This document shows, one piece after another, positions 31,938 through 39,002 of a stretch of 39,002 bases of DNA. Every line of letters starts with the position of its first letter. Within the stretch, counting starts at the first letter, position 1. The notes below the pieces were generated by a model. It was not told the origin of the DNA. It saw only the letters and a list, made by a program, of their open reading frames with translations, and did no database searches. Source of the DNA: DATKCA01 sp035544675 (GTDB lineage: Bacteria; Acidobacteriota; Thermoanaerobaculia; Gp7-AA8); NCBI GenBank assembly GCA_035544675.1, contig DATKCA010000098.1, positions 1 through 39,002 of the forward strand. The letters run 5' to 3'. The position numbers were made by a program, and so were the translations under genes.

Positions 31938-33572
31938 ATGGTGAAGCTGCGTCTGCCGATGATGGTGCAGGATCCCGCCGTCGTTCAGTACAAGGGTGTC
32001 CAACTGCTCGACAACGTGGAACTGGACGAGGAGTTCTACCTCGACGGCCCGGTCTCGAAACGGGTGGCGGTCATCGACTTCGACGAGAAGAGCGGAGCAC
32101 TGCAGAAGGGCATCCGCTTTCTCAGTCCGCCGCCGGGCCGAGTGCTCGGCGACTACGAGATTGCCGATCGCGGCGCCGCGACGAGCCGCGACCTGCTCGC
32201 CGTCAGCGTATTCGCGACGGTCGTGAAGACGATGCAGCTCTTCGAGAAGAAAGACGCGCTGGGCCGGCCGCTGACGTGGGCATTCAACCATGTGCAGCTG
32301 CTCGTCGTGCCCCAGGCCGGGAAGATGAGCAACGCGTATTACGAGCGCGAGTCGCGCAGCCTGCAGTTCTTCTTCTTCCCGGCCAGGAACGATCCGTCGC
32401 GGACGATCTTCAGCTCCGCCTCGCGAGACATCGTGGCGCATGAGACGGCACACGCCATCCTCGACGGAATCCTCCCTGATCTCTACAGCGCCAGCACCCC
32501 GCAGGCGCTCGCCCTTCACGAGTCGGTCGCCGATCTCACCGCGCTCTTGTCCTCGTTCGAATGCCGCGAGCTGGCCACCGCCGTCCTCCGGGACAACGCC
32601 GGCCGGCTCGACAAGCCCAGCGCCTTCAGCTTCATCGCCGAGGAGTTCGGAATGGGAAGAGGTGCTGGGCCGCTGCGGACGATCCACAACACGAAGTCTC
32701 TCGATCCGAAAAGCCGCGACTTCGTGGCCAACGACGAGCCGCACGATCTGAGCGAAGTGCTTTCAGGAGCGCTCTACGAAGTCATGGTGGCCGTGTATGG
32801 GCAATGGCTGAAGAAGTTCCCGCGCCCGGAAGAGGCGCTGGGGATCGCCAGCCGGCAGTTCCGGCGCATGATCTACCGCGCCCTCGACTATCTGCCGCCG
32901 GGCGAGATCTCGTTCGCAGACTACGGGCGGGCCATCCTGGCCGCCGATCAGGCCCACCATCCGGACGAGGCCAGCGGCCGCAAAGCGCTGGTGAGCGAAT
33001 TCGTGAAACGGAACATCGTGCCGGACGCGCGGGCACTCTCGGTGAAGACGAACTACCGTCTGAAAGAGTTGCGCGGCATCGAGGTCGAAACGCTCTGCAC
33101 CAGCGACTGGGCCGCCTACGAGTTCGCCAACCGGAACCGCAGGCTGTTCGGCATTCCGGACAAGGTTCACTTCCGGGTCCTGCCACGGCGCGACTCCACG
33201 AAGTCGCACCGCCATCGCGGCGGAAAAGAGGAGGACGTCCGCGAGTGCATCTTCAAAGTGTCGTGGGACGAGAAGGAGAACCACGATCTGGGCAGCCGCT
33301 TTCCGTCGCGGCGGCAGATCACCGTCGGCGCGACACTGGTCATCGACTGGAACACCGGGATCGCGCGCGCGCTGCTGAAGAGCGACTTCGCCAATCAGAA
33401 GAAGAACCGCGACGCCCTGCTCTCCCGGCTCGTCGCTGAAGATCGCCTGCGCCTCGGCGATGAAGCGGCCGGAACCAGGCGGCGCCCCCTCTCCGCCGCC
33501 GTGCGGGCCGAGACGATGGGAGACCTCATGCGCGTGCGCGGGACGGCCCGCATGCTCCACATCGCCAGGTGA
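31938..33572 (+). CDS. Cytoplasmic gluzincin-like HExxH metallopeptidase
   Basis: The 544-residue protein has no signal peptide. The centre contains His168-Glu169-x-x-His172 ('DIVAHETAHAILDGI') and, 22 residues on, 'LHESVADLTALLSSF' with Glu195. This is the zinc-ligand set of gluzincins, and the ESVAD text resembles the NESFSD of thermolysin/fungalysin (M4/M36) families. The usual secretion signal and propeptide of those families are absent. Residues about 1-150 are beta-rich; residues about 360-544 hold a second region with 'KVSWDEKENHDLGSRFPSRR'. Its stop overlaps the start of the metallo-beta-lactamase-fold gene, so the two are co-translated. The family is not one I can name, and the biological role is unknown. 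Confidence 0.75.
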   Translation: MVKLRLPMMVQDPAVVQYKGVQLLDNVELDEEFYLDGPVSKRVAVIDFDEKSGALQKGIRFLSPPPGRVLGDYEIADRGAATSRDLLAVSVFATVVKTMQLFEKKDALGRPLTWAFNHVQLLVVPQAGKMSNAYYERESRSLQFFFFPARNDPSRTIFSSASRDIVAHETAHAILDGILPDLYSASTPQALALHESVADLTALLSSFECRELATAVLRDNAGRLDKPSAFSFIAEEFGMGRGAGPLRTIHNTKSLDPKSRDFVANDEPHDLSEVLSGALYEVMVAVYGQWLKKFPRPEEALGIASRQFRRMIYRALDYLPPGEISFADYGRAILAADQAHHPDEASGRKALVSEFVKRNIVPDARALSVKTNYRLKELRGIEVETLCTSDWAAYEFANRNRRLFGIPDKVHFRVLPRRDSTKSHRHRGGKEEDVRECIFKVSWDEKENHDLGSRFPSRRQITVGATLVIDWNTGIARALLKSDFANQKKNRDALLSRLVAEDRLRLGDEAAGTRRRPLSAAVRAETMGDLMRVRGTARMLHIAR

Positions 33573-33574
33573 CC

Positions 33575-34738
33575 ATGGCCGCCAAGCTCCGCATCCGCCT
33601 CTACAACGTGCTCTTCGGCGACGCCATCCTCGTATCGGTCCCGGACGCGGAGAACGGCACGCCCATGACGCGTCACATCCTCATCGACTTCGGCAACAAG
33701 TACAACAACGAGGGGAGCGACGACAGCGTCTTCGAGCCGGTGATCAAGGACATCCTCAAGCAGTTGAAGGGAAAGCCGCTCGACCTCTACGTGATGACCC
33801 ACGAGCATCTCGACCACAACCAGGGGCTGCTCCACCTCTCGGCCAGGCTCGGCATCGACGTGAAGGACAAGCTGAAGGTGCGCCACGTCTGGCTGACCGC
33901 CTCCGCTCATCCCGATTACTACGACACACATCCCGACTCGAAGAAGCAGAAGAAGCTGGCCCTCGCAGCGTACACGGAGGCTGAGCGTTATCTGGCCGCC
34001 GCGCCCGATGAGAACACGCCGTTCACGCTCGCCTTGCTGGCCATCAACAATCCCCGCCGGACCGCCGACTGCGTCGACTTCGCGCGCGAGCTGAATCCGG
34101 CCAAAACCCACTACATCCATCGCGGCGTGAGTCTCAGCGGCAAACACTCCTTCGAAGTGGCCAGGTTCTCCATCTGGGCACCCGAAGAGGACACCAGCAT
34201 CTATTACGGGAGAAACCAGATCGCGCCGCTGTTCGCCACGCCCGGTCCGGGAGCGCTGCCGGCAGGCGTCGACGCACTGCCCGTTCCGCCACCCGGCGTC
34301 GACGCCGGCGCGTTCTACGACCTCGTCCACGCCAGGCTCGGCGGTGTCGTCGACAACCTGCTGGCCATCGACAAGGCCAACAACGACACCAGCATCGTCT
34401 TCTGCCTGGAGTGGAAGGGAAAAAAACTCCTTTTCACCGGCGATGCCGAGGAGCGGAGCTGGGTGGAGATGGATGAGCGGGGCATCCTCGAGCCGGTGCA
34501 CTTCCTCAAGATCAGCCATCACGGAAGTCACAACGGCACACCGGGGGCCGACCTGCTGGACAAAATTCTGCCCGGCGCCGGAACAAAACGCTCCGCGGCG
34601 GTATCCACCTGTCTGCACGCCTACAACGGAATCCCGCATGACAAGACGATCGATGACGTGAAGGCGCGCGTCAAGCGGGTCTACTCGACCCTGGAAGACT
34701 CGGAACCGGGGAAATGGGTGGATGTGAGGTTCGGCTAA
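33575..34738 (+). CDS. Metallo-beta-lactamase-fold hydrolase (ComEC/Rec2-like)
   Basis: The 387-residue protein (ATG at 33575; a GTG at 33569 overlapping the upstream stop is an alternative) has the MBL motif His76-x-His78-x-Asp80-His81 in 'YVMTHEHLDHNQGLLHL' and a later 'LLFTGDAEERSW' with a metal-ligand Asp. 'FLKISHHGSHNG' (His315/316) matches the ComEC-type MBL family, whose members include nucleases. Compared with ComEC there are no membrane helices, and an insert of about 150 residues lies between the motifs. The substrate is unknown. It is the second gene of the metallopeptidase unit. Confidence 0.85.
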   Translation: MAAKLRIRLYNVLFGDAILVSVPDAENGTPMTRHILIDFGNKYNNEGSDDSVFEPVIKDILKQLKGKPLDLYVMTHEHLDHNQGLLHLSARLGIDVKDKLKVRHVWLTASAHPDYYDTHPDSKKQKKLALAAYTEAERYLAAAPDENTPFTLALLAINNPRRTADCVDFARELNPAKTHYIHRGVSLSGKHSFEVARFSIWAPEEDTSIYYGRNQIAPLFATPGPGALPAGVDALPVPPPGVDAGAFYDLVHARLGGVVDNLLAIDKANNDTSIVFCLEWKGKKLLFTGDAEERSWVEMDERGILEPVHFLKISHHGSHNGTPGADLLDKILPGAGTKRSAAVSTCLHAYNGIPHDKTIDDVKARVKRVYSTLEDSEPGKWVDVRFG

Positions 34739-34770
34739 AGTTCAGAGACAATCGCCAGCCCATCACACTA

Positions 34771-34776
34771 TATATA
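34771..34776 (+). promoter_or_regulatory. -10-like TATATA box, near-leaderless start of DUF3052 gene
   Basis: An A/T-rich stretch ACTATATATAG is unusual in this GC-rich window. It ends 5 bases before the ATG at 34782, with no Shine-Dalgarno sequence, consistent with a leaderless transcript. Confidence 0.45.
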
Positions 34777-34781
34777 GATAG

Positions 34782-35186
34782 ATGGCTGGCTATTCGGGCA
34801 CTCCCCTTCCCCGGAAACTCGGCATCCGCGAAACGACAGAGCTGGTCGTCATCAATCCTCCTGCCGGATACGAGGCCCTGCTGGGCACGCTCCCCGACGG
34901 GGCGCGAATCGTGCCGGAGCCGCGCCGCGGAGTCGCGTTCGTGCACCTCTTCGTTCCATCGGCCGCCGAGCTGGTCTCGGCGCTGACCAGACTGCGGAAG
35001 AAGATCGCGCCCGACGGAGTGATCTGGGTCTCGTGGCCGAAGCGCGCATCGAAGGTTCCGACCGACGTGACCGAGGACGTCATCCGGGAAGTGGCGTTGC
35101 CGATGGGACTCGTGGACATCAAAGTCTGCGCGGTCGATGAGGTCTGGTCCGGTCTCAAGCTCATGATCAGAAAATCGGAGCGCTGA
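34782..35186 (+). CDS. DUF3052 family protein
   Basis: The 134-residue soluble protein starts MAGYSGTPLPRKLGIRE, the diagnostic opening of DUF3052. It continues with 'LVVINPPAGYEALLG' and 'IAPDGVIWVSWPKRASKVPT', followed by 'DVTEDVIREVALPMGLVDIK' and 'VDEVWSGLKLMIRK', all typical of the family. The function is unknown; the WVSWPK region is the most conserved part. It is followed after 12 bases by the GNAT gene and is probably co-transcribed with it. Confidence 0.9.
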   Translation: MAGYSGTPLPRKLGIRETTELVVINPPAGYEALLGTLPDGARIVPEPRRGVAFVHLFVPSAAELVSALTRLRKKIAPDGVIWVSWPKRASKVPTDVTEDVIREVALPMGLVDIKVCAVDEVWSGLKLMIRKSER

Positions 35187-35198
35187 AGAGGCAATCCA

Positions 35199-35681
35199 AT
35201 GGCTGTGACGATTCGCAAGGCTGAGCACCGCGATCTCGAGGCCCTGGGCCGATTCGGTGCGATGCTCATGCGGACGCATTACGCGTTCGACCCGCATCGC
35301 TTCCTGGCCCCGGGCGAAAGCGCCGAGCGCGGCTACGCATCCTTTCTCGGCAATGTCCTCGACTCGCCTGATGACTGCGTGTTCGTTGCCGAAGAGGACG
35401 GCGCCATCACCGGCTACGTGTTCGCGGCGCTGGAGCCGATGTCCTGGAAAGAGCTGCGCGGTGCGGCCGGCTTCATACACGATGTCGCGGTCGCCGAGGA
35501 GCGACGGCGATCGAGCGTGGGACGACAGTTGATGGAAGTGGCCATGGCGTGGCTTCGCCTGCGGGGCGCGCCGCGCGTCGTCCTCTGGTCCGCGGCGCAG
35601 AACGAGGGGGCGCACGAGTTGTTCCGCGCACTCGGATTCCGCGACACGATGGTCGAAATGACGATGGAGCTGGGAACGTGA
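35199..35681 (+). CDS. GNAT-family N-acetyltransferase
   Basis: The 160-residue protein spans one GNAT fold: 'VTIRKAEHRDLEALGRFG' (beta 1/alpha 1), 'CVFVAEEDGAITGYVFAALE' (beta 2-4), 'GFIHDVAVAEERRRSSVGRQ' (beta 4 and the acetyl-CoA pyrophosphate loop) and 'VVLWSAAQNEGAHELFRALG' followed by FRDTMVEMTM. The pyrophosphate loop has Ser where the first Gly of RRxGxG usually stands. The acceptor substrate is unknown. The AGGCAATCCA upstream gives only a weak ribosome-binding site. Confidence 0.9.
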   Translation: MAVTIRKAEHRDLEALGRFGAMLMRTHYAFDPHRFLAPGESAERGYASFLGNVLDSPDDCVFVAEEDGAITGYVFAALEPMSWKELRGAAGFIHDVAVAEERRRSSVGRQLMEVAMAWLRLRGAPRVVLWSAAQNEGAHELFRALGFRDTMVEMTMELGT

Positions 35682-35910
35682 GCATCTTGGTGCTAGACCC
35701 CCGGTTTTCCCGTGCCGGCCACGGTGCTGATGAAGACATCGATCATCTGGCGGACTCTGGCCTCCGAGTCCGAGGTAGACATCTACGACGGTTCGGTCGC
35801 AACGCTTCGCATCACCGGCAGATAGACGACGCCGCGGAAGTAGTCCGCTGCTACAATCAAGGCGGGTCACAACTCGGACAATCTGGCGGATCAGTGTGGT
35901 GGGAGGGTCT
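35682..35910. other. Intergenic region with a TACAAT box
   Basis: I see no gene in these 229 bases; short open frames on both strands lack codon-usage support or similarity. TACAAT at 35852-35857 is a good -10 candidate for the following surface-protein gene, and GGGAGGG at 35901-35907 is its ribosome-binding site. Confidence 0.5.
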
Positions 35911-38352
35911 ATGGTAAGGGTTGAATCGATGATCCAGAGCTCCCTTCGGCTCACGGCCGTCATCGTGCTCGTCATGGCTGCTGTGTCTGCGAGCGCGGCG
36001 ACACACTGCGTTCCAAACTCGTTCTCGGCAAGCTGTGACGACAGCCACGCCACCATTCAGGCGGCCATCGACGACAGTGTCGCGGGCGACACGGTCCTCG
36101 TCGCTCCCGGCACGTACGTCGAGAATCTGACTATCGACGTCGACATCACGTTACAGGGCGCGCAGGCCGGAGTCGACGCGCGCGGCCGCGTGACCGGCGC
36201 CCCCAACCCGGCCACCGAATCGATCATCGCGCCGGCCTCGCTCGTCGCATTGACTCTGATCGCCGGCAGCGCCGGCTCGACGATCGACGGGTTCTCGTTC
36301 CTCGGCGGAACGCGGTCCATCGAGTCGGGGGCCGGTCCGCTCGACAATCTCCTCATCACCAACAACCACTTCGCCGGCTTCACGAACGCCGGCATCTTCC
36401 TCAACGACACGGGAATCGACATCACCGTTTCCCGGAACGTCATCGACGGAACGTCCAAGACCGGAGGCGGTGGTCTCTTCCATCTCGACACCGACGGCTT
36501 CGCGGGCTTCCGCCTCGAGGACAACATCATCCGCAACGGCAACAGCGCCACCGGTTTCTTCGTGGACGGCAACAACAACGTCGTCGCCAGCGTCAACCGC
36601 GCCCCCCGCCTGGCGGGAAATCTCATCATCGACAACAACACCGGGATGAACCTCGGCAGCCGCTCGTTCGACGGCGGAATGTCCGGCGCTTTCATCGAGA
36701 ACAATACGTTCGAGAGCAACAACTTCGATGGCCTGCAGGGCGGCCCGCAGAACACCACGATCCAGAACAACATCTTCCGCGACAACGGCCGGAGCGGGCT
36801 GGCGCTGACCAGCTTCGGCAATACGGCCGCCGACCGCGGCGCGCAGAACGTCACGATCTCCTGCAACGGCTTCTCGGGCAACCTGCAGGAGGCGCTCTTC
36901 TTCAGCGCCACTCAGGCCGCTGGCACGATCGCCACAAATCAGGCCCACAACAACAACATCGCCGGCAACACGGCTGGTGGGACGTACAACGGAACCGAGA
37001 CGATCAACGTCGATAACAACTGGTGGGGATCTCCCACCGGTCCCACCGTTGCGTCGAATCCCGGCGGCACCGGCGATTCGCTCGCCGGAACCGGCGCCGC
37101 GTTCTTCGACTACACGCCGTTCCTCACGTTCGTGGCGGTGTGCGTTCCCGGCCAGCCCGCACCGGCACTGGCCATCGACAAGATCGTCTCAAACCCCACG
37201 CCCGCCGAGGGGAGTGCAGTCACGTTCACGATCACGATCACGAACAGCGGCGGACCGGCCACGCTCGTATCGGTCACGGACCTGCTGCCGGCCGGACTCA
37301 CGTACTCCTCCGATATGCCGTCCCAGGGTACTTACACGCCCGGAACCGGCGTGTGGGATGTGGGCACGGTGAATTCGCCGGGCGGCACCGCCAGCCTGCA
37401 GATCACGGCCACGGTGAACGCAGGCACGGCCGGAATGACGATCACCAACACGGCCACGCTTACGTCGTCCACGCCGGCCGACTCCACAGCGGCTGACAAC
37501 TCGGACTCCGTCTCGGTGACCGTGGCGCAGCCGGATCTCGCCGTCGCGAAGGGAGTCAACAACGCCACCCCGATGGAAGGCGACAGCGTGACGTTCACAG
37601 TCACGGTCACGAACGTCGGCGCCGCGCCGGCGTCCGCGGTCACCATTTCCGATCTGCTCCCGCCCGGCCTGACCTTCGTGTCCTCCACTCCCTCGCAGGG
37701 AAGCTACGTCTCCGGTACCGGCGTGTGGACCGTGGGTCCCGTGGCCCCTGCCGGAACCGCGACGCTCCAGATCGTCGCCACCGTCAACCCGGGTACCGCG
37801 GGCAGCACCATTACGAACACAGCCAGCCTCACGGTATCGATGCCTGCCGATCCTGCACCGGGCAACAACAGCGATTCCGAGTCGATCATCGTCGCTCAGC
37901 CGGATCTGTCGATCCTGAAGACCGCCAACTCGCCGCAAACGCCGTCGGGATTCCCCGTGACCTTCACGATCGTCGTGACGAACTCGGGCAGCGGCAACGC
38001 GACCTCGGTCACGGTGACCGACATCCTTCCGGCCGGCCTGACCTACGATTCTTCGACTCCCAGCCAGGGGACCTACGATCCGGTGAGCGGCGTGTGGGCG
38101 GTGGGCGCAGTCGCCGCGGGAGCCAATGCCACGCTGCAGATCGTGGCGACAGTGAGTGCACCAGCCGGGACGACCGTCACGAACACCGCGACCATCACCG
38201 CGTCGACGCCGTCCGATGCCACGCCGGGGAACAACAGCAGCTCGGCTCCGGTCGACGCCTTCGATCCCACGGCAATCCCGTCGCTCTCGGTGATGGGACT
38301 GATGATGCTGGCCGTCGTGCTCGGGGCGATCGCGCTCCTCAAACTCCGCTGA
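35911..38352 (+). CDS. Secreted beta-helix protein with three DUF11 repeats and IPTL-CTERM-like anchor
   Basis: The start is the ATG at 35911, with GGGAGGG upstream, giving 813 residues. A signal peptide (about 1-30, ending ASA) leads into a right-handed parallel beta-helix (about 40-405) with 'ATIQAAIDDSVAGDTVLVAP' and many short turns such as 'LEDNIIRNGNSATG' and 'IQNNIFRDNGRSG'. Three DUF11 repeats of about 115 residues follow ('LAIDKIVSNPTPAEGS', 'LAVAKGVNNATPMEGD', 'LSILKTANSPQTPSGF'), each containing a 'DLLPAGLTY'-type motif. The C-terminus 'IPSLSVMGLMMLAVVLG' plus a basic end is like the IPTL-CTERM sorting signal, which is handled by an exosortase-like system. It is probably a surface protein or adhesin. 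Confidence 0.9.
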   Translation: MVRVESMIQSSLRLTAVIVLVMAAVSASAATHCVPNSFSASCDDSHATIQAAIDDSVAGDTVLVAPGTYVENLTIDVDITLQGAQAGVDARGRVTGAPNPATESIIAPASLVALTLIAGSAGSTIDGFSFLGGTRSIESGAGPLDNLLITNNHFAGFTNAGIFLNDTGIDITVSRNVIDGTSKTGGGGLFHLDTDGFAGFRLEDNIIRNGNSATGFFVDGNNNVVASVNRAPRLAGNLIIDNNTGMNLGSRSFDGGMSGAFIENNTFESNNFDGLQGGPQNTTIQNNIFRDNGRSGLALTSFGNTAADRGAQNVTISCNGFSGNLQEALFFSATQAAGTIATNQAHNNNIAGNTAGGTYNGTETINVDNNWWGSPTGPTVASNPGGTGDSLAGTGAAFFDYTPFLTFVAVCVPGQPAPALAIDKIVSNPTPAEGSAVTFTITITNSGGPATLVSVTDLLPAGLTYSSDMPSQGTYTPGTGVWDVGTVNSPGGTASLQITATVNAGTAGMTITNTATLTSSTPADSTAADNSDSVSVTVAQPDLAVAKGVNNATPMEGDSVTFTVTVTNVGAAPASAVTISDLLPPGLTFVSSTPSQGSYVSGTGVWTVGPVAPAGTATLQIVATVNPGTAGSTITNTASLTVSMPADPAPGNNSDSESIIVAQPDLSILKTANSPQTPSGFPVTFTIVVTNSGSGNATSVTVTDILPAGLTYDSSTPSQGTYDPVSGVWAVGAVAAGANATLQIVATVSAPAGTTVTNTATITASTPSDATPGNNSSSAPVDAFDPTAIPSLSVMGLMMLAVVLGAIALLKLR

Positions 38353-38445
38353 TGAGCTCCTCTCCTGTCTTTGTGGAATCCACCACAAAGACACCCCGGC
38401 GGCCGTGACGAGTCCGTCCCGGATCCTTCCCCTCTCAAAAAAAGC

Positions 38446-38477
38446 TTGCATGTGAGCTAGTGTTGTAGTTAACTACA
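38446..38477 (+). promoter_or_regulatory. Promoter with overlapping palindromic operator for GntR gene
   Basis: TTGCAT (38446-38451) and TTAACT (38469-38474) are spaced by 17 bp. The 14-bp perfect palindrome TGTAGTTAACTACA (38464-38477) covers the -10 box. An operator in this place, next to a YtrA-type GntR gene, is a common design for autorepression by steric block. Confidence 0.75.
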
Positions 38478-38499
38478 TCACAAGACCGGGACATACAGG

Positions 38500-38889
38500 A
38501 TGGAGCGTGAGTGGAACGACAGTCAGCCGATTTACCGACAGCTTCGGGACCGTGTCGTCGCCATGATCCTCGACGGCGTGCTCAAGGAAGGCGATCCCCT
38601 TCCATCCGTTCGCACGGTCGCGGCCGAAAACCGGGTCAATCCGATCACGGTCCTCAAGGGCTATCAGCAACTGGTCGACGAGAAGCTGGTGGAGACCCGG
38701 CGGGGTCGCGGCATGTTCATCAATACCGGCGCGCGCGATCTGCTGCTGGAAGGCGAGCGCCAGAAGTTCCTCGCCGAACAGTGGCCCCGGATCCACGCAA
38801 CCATTCAGCGGCTCGGCCTGACACCGGAAGAGCTGCTGGATGCCGCAAACCGCCCGGCGGTGCCGGATGCAGCAGAGGAAGAGGGCTGA
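38500..38889 (+). CDS. GntR-family regulator, YtrA subfamily
   Basis: The 129-residue protein has an N-terminal winged helix-turn-helix (about 8-76) with 'QPIYRQLRDRVVAMILDGVL', 'LPSVRTVAAENRVNPITVLK' and 'GYQQLVDEKLVETRRGRGMF'. A short C-terminal helical region (about 80-120) follows instead of a large effector domain, as in the YtrA subfamily. These repressors control linked ABC transporters, often for antibiotics or cell-envelope stress. The start is the ATG at 38500, preceded by ACAGG. The ABC ATPase gene begins 4 bases after its stop. Confidence 0.92.
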   Translation: MEREWNDSQPIYRQLRDRVVAMILDGVLKEGDPLPSVRTVAAENRVNPITVLKGYQQLVDEKLVETRRGRGMFINTGARDLLLEGERQKFLAEQWPRIHATIQRLGLTPEELLDAANRPAVPDAAEEEG

Positions 38890-38893
38890 ACCG

Positions 38894-39002
38894 ATGGCAA
38901 CGATAGAAGCGCGCGGCCTGCGCAAGGCCTTCGGCTCGACCGTGGCCCTGGACAGCATCGATCTGCGCGTGGAAGAAGGCCGCATCGTCGGAATCGTCGG
39001 GC
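38894..39002 (+). CDS. ABC-transporter ATP-binding protein (start only)
   Basis: Only the first 36 codons lie in the window: 'MATIEARGLRKAFGSTVALD' followed by SIDLRVEEGRIVGIVG, the canonical A-loop and first strands leading to the Walker A motif, which is cut by the window end. It lies 4 bases after the YtrA-type regulator, as expected for a regulated ABC operon. Substrate and family cannot be told. Confidence 0.88.
   Translation, partial: MATIEARGLRKAFGSTVALDSIDLRVEEGRIVGIVG

Noticed and set aside
35682..35895. Decayed gene between the GNAT and beta-helix genes
   Set aside because: Short open frames on both strands show no recognisable similarity, so no feature is supported.

Overview
The window is GC-rich (well above 60 % by eye), densely coded on both strands, and looks like a chromosomal piece of a Gram-negative, aerobically respiring bacterium. 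The mix of genes suggests Acidobacteriota: a TonB-dependent receptor with an N-terminal carboxypeptidase-regulatory-like domain, an IPTL-CTERM-like surface protein with DUF11 repeats, a YtrA-type GntR/ABC pair, a Crp-type regulator and GC-rich dispersed palindromes. This placement is an inference from gene content, not from a marker gene. No rRNA, tRNA, CRISPR array, transposase or phage gene was seen.

Layout. 1-2.0 kb: an attC-like palindrome, a DUF1697 gene, a broken membrane-protein gene and a PilZ-like protein. 2.0-3.9 kb: a HugZ-type haem/flavin protein and a divergent lipoprotein hydrolase. 3.9-10.0 kb (minus strand): a complete seven-gene Mrp cation/proton antiporter operon (A to G) led by a CBS-pair protein. 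10.4-11.2 kb: a ribosome-hibernation (HPF-like) protein with a long basic tail. 11.3-11.5 kb and 17.4-17.7 kb: two related copies of an apparent structured non-coding RNA, each ending in a strong intrinsic terminator. 11.7-13.5 kb (minus): cardiolipin synthase and a deleted, frameshifted pfkB. 13.7-17.3 kb: a respiratory operon of cytochrome c, Rieske protein and a cytochrome b fused to an eleven-haem cytochrome c. 17.8-20.1 kb: glucose-6-phosphate dehydrogenase fused to a cyclic-nucleotide-binding domain, then a DksA/TraR-type zinc finger. 20.3-23.0 kb: an MFS (UMF1-type) transporter, a lone receiver domain and a Crp-family regulator. 23.2-29.7 kb: a TonB-dependent receptor, a LytTR regulator, a DUF2207 membrane protein and a SUMF1-fold protein. 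29.9-31.8 kb: an acyl desaturase, a hotdog thioesterase and an FKBP lipoprotein. 31.9-34.7 kb: a two-gene unit of a HExxH metallopeptidase and a metallo-beta-lactamase-fold protein. 34.8-39.0 kb: DUF3052, GNAT, a beta-helix/DUF11 surface protein, and a GntR regulator with its operator followed by a truncated ABC ATPase.

The strongest candidates for something undescribed are the paired structured RNA, the G6PDH-cNMP-domain fusion, the Rieske/cytochrome b complex fused to eleven haem c sites, the metallopeptidase/MBL pair, and a dispersed repeat built as a palindrome of palindromes whose hairpin loops are mutually complementary.
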